A stretch of DNA of 64,000 nt from Afipia birgiae 34632 (GCF_000308295.2 NZ_HG326652.1:1676109-1740108); one strand, 5' to 3'. Shown: positions 27,449 to 35,971, numbered from the stretch's first letter. A program made the numbers and translations. Notes: generated by a model not told the origin, from the letters alone.

Positions 27449-28100
27449 GATCAAACCAGCCGTTGCCAGTGCTGCAGCTGTTGTCCTTGGCGGAACAGCC
27501 GTGCTGCTAACGTATGATCTTGGCTATCTCTCAATGCATATGATGCTGCATATTGCATCGATGAATATAGTTGCTCCCTTGCTGGGTGCGCTTATCATTA
27601 CCCGCCGGCAACTCCGCAGCACCCCGGCCTCTTAGGTATGGATCGCGGCTCTCGGTCAGATTGTCTTGCTGTGGACATGGCATTCTCCTGCCATCAATGA
27701 CGCAATTGCCCGATCTCCGGTACTTGAGCTTGCGCTACATTGCACGCTGTTCCTCACTGCGCTCGTCTTCTGGTCGGCTGTTCTGACCATCTCGGCAGCA
27801 GCACGCTGGCAGACCATCCCGGTCCTCTTGCTCACCAGCAAGCTGACATGCCTGCTCGCAGCACTGCTGATCTTCGCTCCAAGAATACTTTGCAAATCAG
27901 CGAGTCATCTGGGTCACATCGAGGAAGGTTTGGCGGGACTTCTCCCGCTCGATGATCAACACCTGGCTGGCCTTCTCATGATCACGGCCTGCCCGTTGAG
28001 CTATCTGCTAGCAGCTGTGGTGATTACGGTGCAATTAATCTATCGGCCAGAGCCGCCCGGAACAATCTTGCGCCGTCGTCGTTTGCCGATAGGCCAGTAG
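27447..28100 (+). pseudogene. CtaG-like cytochrome oxidase assembly protein with in-frame stop
   Basis: A 218-codon membrane-protein gene with one lesion, a TAG at 27633-27635. Before it come YLSMHMMLHIASMNIVAPLL, after it in the same frame VWIAALGQIVLLWTWHSPA and further hydrophobic helices, ending LPLDDQHLAGLLMITACPL and a basic tail. This matches the CtaG_2 family that helps assemble caa3-type cytochrome oxidases. The single nonsense codon suggests recent inactivation or a sequencing error. The stop overlaps the cytochrome c gene, so the two were in one operon. Confidence 0.75.
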
Positions 28101-28102
28101 TG

Positions 28103-29270
28103 ATGCGCATCCCTTCACGCATACATCTGAAATGGATTGCGCGCATCGTTCTCATCACCTTTGGCGAAATTTTGCTCGGCGGTTTTCTCTTTGCGTGGTC
28201 GGGTCTTTACAGCGTCGCCGCAAGTCGTGGTCACCTGGCGATAACCAATGCAATCCTCACGTTCGGAATGCGAAATTCCGTGAAGACCCACGCAGCAGGT
28301 ATCGTCCCCCCTTCCCTTGACAGCAATGACCTGATCACGCTTGGGGCTGCCCATTTCCAAAGCGGATGCGCCCATTGCCACGGTGCTCCCGGCGCACCGA
28401 TTAATCCGATCGCGGGCAGCATGCTTCCGTCCCCGCCGAACCTTGCGACATCGATGCGGGAATGGCGAGACCGGGAGCTGTTCTGGATCGTCAAGAACGG
28501 CATCAAGTACACCGGCATGTCGGCCTGGGTCGCGGATCAGCGCGACGACGAAGTCTGGGCGGTCGTTGCATTTCTCAAACGCCTTCCCGCACTCGATGCC
28601 GCAGCGTATCGCGATCTGGCGCTCGGCGGTCTGCCCGTGCCCCGCAAAGTGGCGGTGAAATCGCGACAACCGAACGCACATCGGCGGCGGTGACCGCCTG
28701 CGCGCGTTGCCACGGCGTGGACCGAGCAGCCGCCTCGTGCCAATCTTGCACAGGCAACCCGTCAAATTCCTGACGACCGCCCTCGAAGTACGTGAGCGGC
28801 CTCCGTCCAAGCGGCATGATGCAGCCACTGGCAAGCGAGCTTTCGCGCGAAGAACGCCAGCAGGTCGCGAAATACTACGCGGGCCTGATGCCACCGTCCG
28901 CTCCGAAACCGGCAGCAGACGCTGCCTCTGTCGAACGCGGACGTTTGCTTGCAAGGATAGGAAACCCCAGCGCGAAAATTCCCGCCTGCGAGGGTTGCCA
29001 CACCGCATCATCGCTCGACGTCTATCCACGCCTGTCCGGACAGCACGCCCCCTACATGGTCAATCGGTTGCAAAACTGGAGAAATGTGGCTGGCCTGCGA
29101 TCCCGATGGCGATGCGATCATGGCGTCGATTGCCCGGTCGCTGAACCCGCAGCAGATCGAGGATGTATCGGCCTATTTCGCATCGATCGATGCGCCCACC
29201 CTCTGGGTGTCGCGCGGCGATGTGCGCGATGTCCTAGGTTTGAACCTTGGAATTATAATAGGATAGGACC
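28103..29270 (+). pseudogene. Multi-haem cytochrome c gene, several frameshifts
   Basis: The first frame (28103-28693) encodes a membrane anchor, LFAWSGLYSVAASRGH, and a cytochrome c domain with haem motif CAHCH and MSAWVADQRDDE. After its stop, other frames continue with TACARCHGVDR, VKFLTTALE, MMQPLASELSREERQQVAKY and PACEGCHTASSLDVYPRLSG, and then ARSLNPQQIEDVSAYFAS. Together these make a three-haem cytochrome c of about 380 residues broken by at least four shifts (near 28690, 28750, 28785 and 29090). The first domain alone might still be made as a mono-haem protein. It was cotranscribed with ctaG. Confidence 0.75.
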
Positions 29271-29368
29271 GAATTGAATCCTAATCAAGACGGTAGCGCT
29301 ACGTCGTCTGCTACTGTTTTTGAGGCTTGCGATCTATTAAGTGATTGATTTTCTATGATTTAACTAAA

Positions 29369-29590
29369 TGGCTGGCCACGCAGTGCCAATCAAACCCGTC
29401 TCTAGGCAAATTCCCTGCAAACAGGGAATTTTACAGGGCTAATCGCCAGGTTACGGCCCTGTAACCCGCCCATATCTCAAATAGTTAAACTAATTCAGCA
29501 ACTTAACCAGGCTTACGGGTGATTTATAACAGGGAATTTTTGTGCGGGATCAGGGACATAGGCCTCCACTAACAGGGCAGAGCAAAGCGC
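29369..29590 (+). repeat. ACAGGGAA-rich repeat block, left copy
   Basis: An AT-richer non-coding stretch with repeated AACAGGGAATTT and CCCTG motifs (29411-29440, 29527, 29569). Its first 100 bases, from TGGCTGGC at 29369 with AATTCCCTG forty bases on, align with the block at 37953 at the same spacing and orientation. Such blocks usually sit beside tyrosine integrase genes, so this may be one end of the accessory segment or the scar of an earlier one. Confidence 0.6.
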
Positions 29591-29739
29591 ATTGGACCAA
29601 ACCGCTCCGAGTACGTCATTGAGGACTCACAGGCACGTTCAGGAACAACACCGCCACGCCGGAGGCCAGTACCTCGCCTCTCCAGAATCGGTTACGATCC
29701 CGCCGAGGGCGTCATTCCCCCTATGCTGGCGACCTCCCC

Positions 29740-29770
29740 GGCCCTGCCTCACCCCGGCAGGGCCCTTTAT
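29740..29770 (+). terminator. Rho-independent terminator without an upstream gene
   Basis: GGCCCTGCC (29740-29748) and GGCAGGGCC (29756-29764) form a perfect nine-pair stem with a seven-base loop, followed by CTTTATT. No coding region precedes it on this strand within 450 bases, so it may end a small RNA or be left from a displaced gene. The rest of 29271-30147 holds the repeat block, the promoter and the hairpin listed separately, and no gene. Confidence 0.55.
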
Positions 29771-29972
29771 TCAGTCATCTGCAGGTATCCTCGATAAATT
29801 TGCCTTGGTTCTTATCTCGTCGGCGTGTTCGATCGATAATTTCGCCGAGATAACCTTGAGAATTGCGTAGCGCCTTGGCCATTTGTCAGCGCTAATTCTG
29901 CCTATTAGTTCGGCACTTAAGCGAATGGGGCCCTCCGCCGCCAGTCGAACCTAATCTTTTTGCTGCTAGCAG

Positions 29973-30002
29973 TGATCTAAACCGGTCTTGCAACCGTAAT
30001 AG
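29973..30002 (+). promoter_or_regulatory. RpoE/ECF11-type promoter motif upstream of folE
   Basis: TGATCT at 29973-29978 and TAATAG at 29997-30002 are 18 bases apart, close to the TGATC-N18-TAA pattern recalled for Rhodobacter-type RpoE promoters. It lies 146 bases before the folE start and would place folE and the following rpoE-chrR under autocontrol. Confidence 0.4.
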
Positions 30003-30052
30003 CTTGAACGTGATTGATGCAGCTGCTCCGCTGCCAGTTCACGCAAGTACTT

Positions 30053-30081
30053 CCCGGTCGTCGAGCTCCCTGACGACCGGG
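30053..30081. other. Perfect hairpin in the folE leader
   Basis: CCCGGTCGTC (30053-30062) and GACGACCGGG (30072-30081) pair perfectly around a nine-base loop. It is not followed by a T tract, so a regulatory RNA structure or protein site is more likely than a terminator. It sits between the RpoE-type promoter motif and the folE start. Confidence 0.5.
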
Positions 30082-30147
30082 GGCTTCATATTGCAACCTT
30101 TCGCGCAGGAACGGCGCAGCCAATTGCGCGGGTAAGCGGAGACGACC

Positions 30148-30750
30148 TTGACTATTCACTCCAAGCGGCCGGCCAAAGAAACCGCTGAGCCATCACTGGA
30201 AGAAGTCGAGGCCGCGTTCCGTACGATAATCCGTTGGGCAGGCGATGATCCATGCCGACCTGGATTAGTCGAAACGCCGTCAAGAGCAGCGCGGGCGTTT
30301 CGTGAATACTTTGTGGGGTATGGCCAAGACCCAATTCAAATCCTGAACAAGACGTTCGATGAGACAGGTGGCTACGAGGAGATGGTCATTCTTCGGGGCA
30401 TTTCATTCGAAAGTCATTGTGAGCACCATCTTGCGCCGATCGTCGGTCAAGCCTGGGTCGCTTATGTACCAAAAGGCCGCGTTGTCGGTCTGTCAAAGCT
30501 TGCTCGCGTTGTAGAGGTATATGCCAAACGGCTCCAAATACAGGAACGCCTGACCTCTCAAATTGCATCGGCAGTCCAGGAAGTCTTGAGACCACAAGGT
30601 GTGGGAGTTGTGATCAAGGCTACGCATCATTGTATGTCCAGCCGCGGAATTCACAAAGTCGGTTCGGAAATGATCACGAGCTGTATGCTCGGTTGTTTCC
30701 GCGACAATGGGATCACTCGGCAAGAATTCTTGACTATGGCAAACAAATGA
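30148..30750 (+). CDS. folE: GTP cyclohydrolase I FolE
   Basis: FolE converts GTP to dihydroneopterin triphosphate, the first step to folate and other pterins. The 200-residue protein has the family signatures [20 protein letters not shown] (zinc and substrate residues) and [22 protein letters not shown], plus [12 protein letters not shown] with the second zinc cysteine. The likely start is TTG at 30148, preceded by GGAG. It is the first gene of the accessory cargo. Association with RpoE-ChrR suggests supply of pterin for photolyase or other light-stress functions, though no photolyase gene is present here; the chromosome presumably holds another folE. Confidence 0.9.
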   Translation: MTIHSKRPAKETAEPSLEEVEAAFRTIIRWAGDDPCRPGLVETPSRAARAFREYFVGYGQDPIQILNKTFDETGGYEEMVILRGISFESHCEHHLAPIVGQAWVAYVPKGRVVGLSKLARVVEVYAKRLQIQERLTSQIASAVQEVLRPQGVGVVIKATHHCMSSRGIHKVGSEMITSCMLGCFRDNGITRQEFLTMANK

Positions 30751-30923
30751 TCCCGTACTACACTGGCTCTGATTTTGCACCATCCGACGTTTTGCCTTTC
30801 CGCCGCGGGTGTGCGAAGCGATCCAATGCTACGTGGTCGGGTCGACCCTGGCTGGGCAACCAACTGTGGCAAACCCTGCAGGTAGCGCTGGCCGGTATAG
30901 TTCGAAGAGATATCGAGAATAAA

Positions 30924-31520
30924 ATGGTCGCAATTCGTCGATTGCAAAGCGACCCAAAAGCTGTTGCAACGGCGCTCGCAAAATCGATTGTTAGCATAGC
31001 CGCGACGAGAGACGAAGCATCGTTTGAGATTGTGTTTCGACACTTTGCACCGAGGCTAAAATCGTACTTCTTACGACGTGGTGCAGACTCGTCGCTGGCG
31101 GAAGAAATTACTCAGGACGCGTTGGTTCTCGTCTGGCGGAATGCAGCACTATACAATCCGTCAAAAGCGTCCGCATCTACCTGGGTGTTTACGATCGCTC
31201 GAAATTTGAGTGTCGATCGGTTTCGCCGAACCCGCAGGCCGGCCTTCGATCCAACCGATCCTGCCTTTGTCCCCGACGTCGAAGCAAGTCCGGATCAGCA
31301 GCTCGAAAGAGCGGAAGCAGATCAACGGGTTCGCGAAGTCATGAGTGCGCTATCTGCGAATGAGAAGAGCGTTCTGATGCTTTCATTCTACGAAAATCAT
31401 TCGCACGGTGAAATTGCCAGACAACTTAACCTTCCTGTAGGCACCGTAAAGTCCCGGATTCGGCTTGCATTTGCGAAAATTCGCGCTGCCCTCGACGTTG
31501 ATAAGGGAAACGTCGGATGA
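30924..31520 (+). CDS. rpoE: ECF sigma factor RpoE (ChrR-controlled, ECF11 type)
   Basis: A 198-residue extracytoplasmic-function sigma factor with regions 2 (SLAEEITQDALVLVWRNAALY, then ASTWVFTIARNLSVDRFRR) and 4 (MLSFYENHSHGEIARQLNLP, then GTVKSRIRLAFAKIRAAL). The ATG at 30924 is preferred because the longer open frame runs back through folE. Its last codons overlap the chrR start, the hallmark of the rpoE-chrR pair known from Rhodobacter, where it answers singlet oxygen. It lies 173 bases after folE. Confidence 0.88.
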   Translation: MVAIRRLQSDPKAVATALAKSIVSIAATRDEASFEIVFRHFAPRLKSYFLRRGADSSLAEEITQDALVLVWRNAALYNPSKASASTWVFTIARNLSVDRFRRTRRPAFDPTDPAFVPDVEASPDQQLERAEADQRVREVMSALSANEKSVLMLSFYENHSHGEIARQLNLPVGTVKSRIRLAFAKIRAALDVDKGNVG

Positions 31521-32173
31521 TGATCAAATTCCACCTTAGCGACGATCTTTTACTTAGCTATTCGTCCGGAACCCTGGATGAAGCATCTAGTCTGCTGGTC
31601 GCCACCCATCTGGCACTCTGTCCTTACTGTCGCACGCGCAACAGCTCTGCGGATTCTCTTGGCGGATATATGTTGGACACCATTTCGGAAACAGAGGTTT
31701 CTCCATCCTTGATGGCCTCCGTGATTGCAAGAGTGCGCGATGAAAGCAACAACGCGAAACCTTTAGCCAGTCCTACATTGAGACCGGACTTTCAAATTCC
31801 AGAACCGCTCCGCAGCTACGTTGGTGGAGATTTAAGCGATTTGAAGTGGGTACGCGTCGCCCCCCGCGTACAGCAAATCATGATCAAAACTCCGGGGTGC
31901 GCGTCGCAGGCGCGCCTTTTGCGTTTTCAGAGCGGTACAAGCGTGCCTGAGCACGGGCATCGCGGCCGCGAACTGACAATGGTCTTGACTGGGAGCCTTT
32001 GTGATCGCGAAAGAATGTTGTGCCGCGGCGATATTTCAGAATCGGACGAGCACACGGAACATCAACCCTATGCAGGCCCCGGTGAGAACTGCGTTTGCCT
32101 CGCAGTGACTGACGCTCCGCTACGCTTCAAGAGTGTGCTGGCGCGATTGTTGCAGCCACTTTTCGGAATATAG
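31517..32173 (+). CDS. chrR: Zinc-dependent anti-sigma factor ChrR
   Basis: ChrR holds RpoE inactive until singlet oxygen or related damage appears. In this 218-residue protein the N-terminal zinc ligands are His6, His31, Cys35 and Cys38 (ATHLALCPYC), exactly the positions known in Rhodobacter sphaeroides ChrR. The C-terminal cupin domain carries VPEHGHRGRELTMVLTGSL and a later EHTEHQP. All functional residues appear present, so the module should work. Translation is coupled to rpoE through an ATGA overlap. Confidence 0.92.
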   Translation: MMIKFHLSDDLLLSYSSGTLDEASSLLVATHLALCPYCRTRNSSADSLGGYMLDTISETEVSPSLMASVIARVRDESNNAKPLASPTLRPDFQIPEPLRSYVGGDLSDLKWVRVAPRVQQIMIKTPGCASQARLLRFQSGTSVPEHGHRGRELTMVLTGSLCDRERMLCRGDISESDEHTEHQPYAGPGENCVCLAVTDAPLRFKSVLARLLQPLFGI

Positions 32174-32182
32174 GAGCATCTC

Positions 32183-32590
32183 ATGCTTCGGTACGCGACC
32201 GCTTACTTCGCCACCGCGGCGGTTTTCTTGGTACTTGATTTCGTCTGGCTTAGCCGCGCAGCGAGCTTCTACAGATTTGAGCTTGGAGGTTTGCTCGCCG
32301 AGAGGCCAAACTTGATCATCGCGGGCTTTTTTTACGCGTTGTATATTTCAGGCATCCTAGTGCTCGCGGTGTTGCCAGCGGAGAGAAACGGATCCTGGAT
32401 TACGGCCCTGCTGCTCGGAGGCCTTCTAGGACTCGTTGCGTACGGCACGTACGACTTAACCAATCTCTCTACGTTAGAAGGCTGGTCTCCGAAGGTTGCT
32501 TTGGTTGACCTTGTTTGGGGAACGCTCCTGACCGCAGCTTCGTCTTTGTCAGGCTATGCGACCATAGCGCTCGTCTTCAGGGGCAATTGA
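32183..32590 (+). CDS. DUF2177-family membrane protein
   Basis: A 135-residue inner-membrane protein with four hydrophobic helices and the family's conserved DFVWLSRAASFY near the N terminus and GTYDLTNLSTLEGWS in the middle. Function unknown. It follows chrR after nine bases, and DUF2177 genes are recurrent companions of RpoE-ChrR in light-exposed proteobacteria, so it is probably part of the singlet-oxygen regulon. GGAG precedes the ATG. Confidence 0.85.
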   Translation: MLRYATAYFATAAVFLVLDFVWLSRAASFYRFELGGLLAERPNLIIAGFFYALYISGILVLAVLPAERNGSWITALLLGGLLGLVAYGTYDLTNLSTLEGWSPKVALVDLVWGTLLTAASSLSGYATIALVFRGN

Positions 32591-32613
32591 TTTCCGTCAG
32601 AGGGTTCGGAGCT

Positions 32614-33252
32614 ATGATCCAATTGACAAACGCTGAGGTAGAGACTGCAAAGCTTCAGAGCCTGCTAAAAGCGACCGCTGCTGGCGATCAGATTGCTTTC
32701 TCCGAGTTTTATGACCTTACCAAGCGCAAGCTTTTCGGGATCGCGATCTCCATTATGAAGCGCCCGGACTTGGCCGAAGAAGTTGTTCAGGACACGTATG
32801 TCAAAATTTGGCGTCATGCTAGCAAGTACGACCCCGCCAAGAGCTCGCCAATCACCTGGTCTGTTAAGATCGCCCGCAACCACGCGATTGATATCCTAAG
32901 ACGAAAAGATTTCAACTTCGAGCCTAGCGACCAGGCGATCCTCCGCCTATCAGATCATAGAGAAACTGCCCTCGACGCTCTCGAGGCTGCAGATAAGCGT
33001 GGACACGCGTTGGCTGCACTCCGCTCTCTTACCCCTCACCAGCGCAGTTTGATCGTTGCGGCCTACCTCCACGGCGAAAGCAGAGAGCAACTAGCCACAA
33101 GATACGGTGCACCCGTCGGCACAATCAAGACTTGGCTTCACCGTGCGCTTTTGAAGGTCCAGATGTCTGTCAACTGTTCGTCGTCAGATAATTTGAGACT
33201 GATCAGGCATTTCGAGAAGGGAGGCTCTGGCTCATCAGGGGTTAGAGTTTAA
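32614..33252 (+). CDS. Second ECF sigma factor, 3' end formed by an IS
   Basis: A 212-residue ECF sigma factor: region 2 contains RPDLAEEVVQDTYVKIWRHA and ITWSVKIARNHAIDILRR, region 4 contains LTPHQRSLIVAAYLHGESRE and GAPVGTIKTWLHRALLKVQ. It resembles SigK-type sigma factors that are normally followed by a RskA-type anti-sigma gene. Here the IS3 element begins at about 33216, so the last dozen codons and the stop are IS sequence and no anti-sigma gene follows. Both DNA- and polymerase-binding regions are intact. Start at the ATG after CAGAGGG and GGAG. Probably cotranscribed with DUF2177. Confidence 0.8.
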   Translation: MIQLTNAEVETAKLQSLLKATAAGDQIAFSEFYDLTKRKLFGIAISIMKRPDLAEEVVQDTYVKIWRHASKYDPAKSSPITWSVKIARNHAIDILRRKDFNFEPSDQAILRLSDHRETALDALEAADKRGHALAALRSLTPHQRSLIVAAYLHGESREQLATRYGAPVGTIKTWLHRALLKVQMSVNCSSSDNLRLIRHFEKGGSGSSGVRV

Positions 33253-34229
33253 GCGGCCTGCAGTCGGTGCTGCAAGCGGCGGTTTGCGATGGTGGCCCGC
33301 TTGATGCGGTGTCGTTCGGCGAGGATCGTCTCGGCTCTTCCAAAATAGACGTCAGCGGGCGTGAGGTTGTCGATGCTCTCGTGATAGCGGACGTGGTTAT
33401 AGTGCACGACGAAGGCCTCGATCTGCCGTTCGAGATCTCCAGGCAGATAGTAATTGTCGAGCAGAATGCGGTTCTTCAGGGTCTGGTGCCAGCGCTCGAT
33501 CTTTCCCTGGGTTTGGGGATGATAGGGGGCGCCGCGTACATGCTCCATGCCCTTGTCTTCGAGCCACGTGGCTAGATCGCCTGCCACGTATGACGCTCCG
33601 TTATCCGAGAGGAGTCGCGGCCGGTGCATGACGGTGGCGCGATCGAGACCCGATGCCGCGAGCGCCTGGTCGAGCGTGGCCGTGACGTCGGAGGCGCACA
33701 TCGTGGGACCAAGCCTCCAGGTCACGATGTAGCGCGAGAAGTCGTCGAGCACGGTCGAGAGGTAGTACCAGCCCCAGCCGGTGATCTTGAGGTAGGTGAA
33801 GTCGGTCTGCCAGAGTTGGTTGATGGCGGTGGTCTTGTCCTTGAACTCGTTCGCCGCCTTGATCACCACATAGGCCGGGCTGGTGATGAGATCGTGTGCC
33901 TTCAGCAGCCGATAGACCGAAGCCTCCGAGACAAAGTACTTTTGCTCGTCGGTGAAGCGAACCGCCAACTCCCGCGGCGACAGCTCGGGAATCTCCAGCG
34001 CCAGGTCGATGATCTGGCGGCGGACATCGTCGGGAATCCGATTCCAGACGCGGTCGGGTCGTGAACGATGATCAGCCAGCGCCTCAGGCCCGCCGTCACG
34101 ATAGCGATCATACCATCGGTAAAAGGTGGCGCGGGGAATACCGAGTTTGTCCAGGGTGCGCTTGGCCGGCAGATGCGATTGCTCGACCAACTGGATGATC
34201 TCGGCCTTCTCGGATGCAGGATATCTCAT
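33249..34229 (-). CDS. IS3-family transposase OrfB
   Basis: A 326-residue transposase with an N-terminal helix-turn-helix (LDKLGIPRATFYRWYDRYRD) and the DDE core: LWQTDFTYLKITGWGWYYL (first Asp), LLSDNGASYVAGDLATWL (second Asp) and PQTQGKIERWHQTLKNRI (Glu). The start codon overlaps the OrfA stop by four bases, so it is made by translational coupling rather than frameshifting. The frame is intact. Confidence 0.88.
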   Translation of the reverse strand: MRYPASEKAEIIQLVEQSHLPAKRTLDKLGIPRATFYRWYDRYRDGGPEALADHRSRPDRVWNRIPDDVRRQIIDLALEIPELSPRELAVRFTDEQKYFVSEASVYRLLKAHDLITSPAYVVIKAANEFKDKTTAINQLWQTDFTYLKITGWGWYYLSTVLDDFSRYIVTWRLGPTMCASDVTATLDQALAASGLDRATVMHRPRLLSDNGASYVAGDLATWLEDKGMEHVRGAPYHPQTQGKIERWHQTLKNRILLDNYYLPGDLERQIEAFVVHYNHVRYHESIDNLTPADVYFGRAETILAERHRIKRATIANRRLQHRLQAA

Positions 34230-34600
34230 GCCTCGTCCTCCCCATCCCCGTTCAGACTTTTTTTGAGCAGGCGGTTCTCCAGGGTGAGGTCGGCGACCGC
34301 CTCCTTCAGAGCCGAGGCTTCACGACGAAGGTCCTTTACTTCGCCGGAGGTCGCTGCGCGCGCCGTGTCGCCCGCCAGCCGGCGCTTGCCGGCCTCGAGG
34401 AACTCTTTGGACCAGCCGTAATACATCGAGGCAGCGATGCCCTCCCGGCGGCAAAGCTCGGAGATATTCTCCTCGCCGCGCAATCCCTCCAGCACGATGC
34501 GGATTTTCTCTTCCGCCGAATACTGCCGGCGGGTCTGACGCCGAATGTCCTTCAGCACTTGGTCTGCCGGCGCTTTGTCCGGCCCGGATTTCTGTTTCAT
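34226..34600 (-). CDS. IS3-family transposase OrfA
   Basis: A 124-residue DNA-binding subunit with the HTH motif ELCRREGIAASMYYGWSKEF and a C-terminal coiled coil (VKDLRREASALKEAVADLTL). It recognises the IS ends and acts with OrfB. GGAGCGCAG precedes the ATG. Confidence 0.85.
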   Translation of the reverse strand: MKQKSGPDKAPADQVLKDIRRQTRRQYSAEEKIRIVLEGLRGEENISELCRREGIAASMYYGWSKEFLEAGKRRLAGDTARAATSGEVKDLRREASALKEAVADLTLENRLLKKSLNGDGEDEA

Positions 34601-34642
34601 CTGCGCTCCTTGCGGCTACGATGAACCAGAAATCCTCCCTTC

Positions 34643-34891
34643 GTGAAGACCCTCAATTTGTCTCAGGGGTGCCGACGGCGAACAGGAAATTTCTTGGCCG
34701 GGAGACAAAATCCAATGCCGGACCGCGTACTCTCGTCCAAATCGCAGCGCGTCGCTGCGCGCATCCTCAAGGTCGGCAACGTTGCCGCTGACCAGTTCGA
34801 TGGCGTCGTTCTCCTCGCCCTCGGTGATGTGCAGCAAGGCACGCTTTAGAGCCTGGCCGCGTGCGCGGATTCTTTTCGCCTTGATAATCAT
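34643..34891 (-). pseudogene. Relaxase N-terminal fragment cut by the IS
   Basis: About 83 codons start MIIKAKRIRARGQALKRALL and continue through SGNVADLEDARSDALRFGRE and HWILSPGQEIS, which resembles the N terminus of MobA/VirD2-type relaxases of alphaproteobacterial mobilizable elements. The frame runs into the IS at 34642, so the catalytic region is absent. The start overlaps the stop of the mobC-like gene by four bases. The element can no longer nick its own transfer origin. Confidence 0.55.
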
Positions 34892-35193
34892 CGCACGTCA
34901 CCCAGGTGGCGGGCGGCGATTTGGCGGAAATTAGCAACGGCGGCTTTCACGCCAGCCGCAACCGCAGCCGGGTCGGTATCGGGATTGTCCACCATCGCCG
35001 CCAGCCGATTGGCGGCGGCCCGGATCAACACCAGGTCCGACAGCACGGCGCGTGACGCAATCCGTCCAGACGCAGCGGCACGGCCCGCTCGCCGCAGAAG
35101 ATCAGACGTGGAGATTCCAGCGCGCTCGGCGGCTTTCATGATCCGCTGTTTTTCGTCGGCGTCGATCCGAAACTTGATGATGTCGGACGCCAT
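34888..35193 (-). CDS. MobC-like mobilization accessory protein
   Basis: A 101-residue basic protein starting MASDIIKFRIDADEKQRIMK with a ribbon-helix-helix-like N terminus (AERAGISTSDLLRRAGRA) and a helical C-terminal part. This is the usual shape of MobC/plasmid mobilization relaxosome proteins, which bind oriT beside the relaxase. It is coupled to the relaxase fragment by a four-base overlap. The ATG at 35193 is the first in the conserved region; a longer frame upstream looks non-coding. Confidence 0.65.
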   Translation of the reverse strand: MASDIIKFRIDADEKQRIMKAAERAGISTSDLLRRAGRAAASGRIASRAVLSDLVLIRAAANRLAAMVDNPDTDPAAVAAGVKAAVANFRQIAARHLGDVR

Positions 35194-35971
35194 GAGATGT
35201 CGCTCCGGTGCACGTATGGGGTCCACGGGGCTGCGCCCCTGGTCAAGCTGCGCGGCCACACCGCGCATGGCTTGCTGTGTTTGTTTTCTGACCTTCAGTG
35301 AGACCACAGCAGTAAGGATGAGCCTCGTTGCAGCCGGGAGCAAGAGTCTGTGGCCACAATTCTTGTCTATGGTTGAGGCGAGCAAGTGTTGCGCAGCGTC
35401 AGCGGCTCCGGGAGGGAAGCTAATTCCTGTTCCGCACGATCGCAGCGTAACTTACGCTGCGATCGCGCGAACAGCTACTATTGAGGTCGGGTGATGTTCG
35501 TCCCCTACGCGACACGACGTGGCGAACTGAATAAAAAAACTGACTACCTATCTCTGGAGCCTGTGGCTTCGGTTTCGCCGACGCCATGAGATAACGACAA
35601 TCGTCCATCTCGGCAGCCGTTCCGAGCTTCCAAACAAGCTCAGTCGCTCTCTGGATATCGTGGGCGATCCCCCGAAATGGGCGATCAGCCAGCAACCGTC
35701 TGAACCACAACAGCCACAGCAAATCCTGACGGCCGCTCGCTCGCTACGGCGCTATCGAAATGCGGGCCTCGCGAGCGACCTCCACCGTGGCCCCGACTGG
35801 CCTGCGTTTACTCGTCCCAGTGGCCTAGTTTTGCTCCGCCGTTGACAGTTCATACGTAGCCTGGCCGCGAGTGACGAGAACGTCCTCCAGAACATGAATT
35901 CAACGCCATTGTTTTGGCGGACCACGCACCACGCCATGCTGCTCGCGGCCTTTATTGCGTTGGGCCGCATG
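35194..35971. other. Long non-coding stretch upstream of mobC, possible oriT region
   Basis: No convincing gene is found in these 780 bases; the open frames present have no family features and poor codon use. The region lies between the mobC-like gene and the integrase 3' end, where a transfer origin would be expected, and contains a strong palindrome listed separately. Confidence 0.4.
35437..35465. repeat. Perfect 14-bp inverted repeat, candidate oriT or protein site
   Basis: CGATCGCAGCGTAA (35437-35450) and TTACGCTGCGATCG (35452-35465) are exact reverse complements with a single base between them. No T tract follows, so it is not an ordinary terminator. It lies about 245 bases upstream of the mobC-like start. 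Confidence 0.6.

Larger units (their letters stand above)
33216..34642 (-). mobile_element. IS3-family insertion sequence, about 1.43 kb
   Basis: Two coupled transposase frames between imperfect inverted repeats that begin GAAGGGAGG at 33216 and, on the other strand, GAAGGGAGGATTTCTGG from 34642. The repeats continue with TCTGGCTCATC and TCTGGTTCATC. The bases outside do not form an obvious target duplication. The element abuts the ECF sigma gene on one side and a truncated relaxase on the other. Confidence 0.8.

Noticed and set aside
27633-27635. The in-frame TAG in ctaG as a recoded codon
   Set aside because: No selenocysteine or pyrrolysine system uses TAG here and no recoding structure is evident; nonsense mutation or sequence error is simpler.
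29937-29965. GTCGAACCTAAT after GGGCCCTCCGCCGCCA as a possible tRNA 3' end used as attachment site
   Set aside because: No acceptor, anticodon or D-arm pairing could be built around it.
30748-30771. TGATCC between folE and rpoE as an RpoE -35 element
   Set aside because: No TAA-type -10 occurs 18 bases downstream, and the TGA is the folE stop codon.
35420-35722. A 100-codon minus-strand frame upstream of mobC
   Set aside because: The composition is not protein-like, and the strong palindrome lies inside it; no homology recognised.
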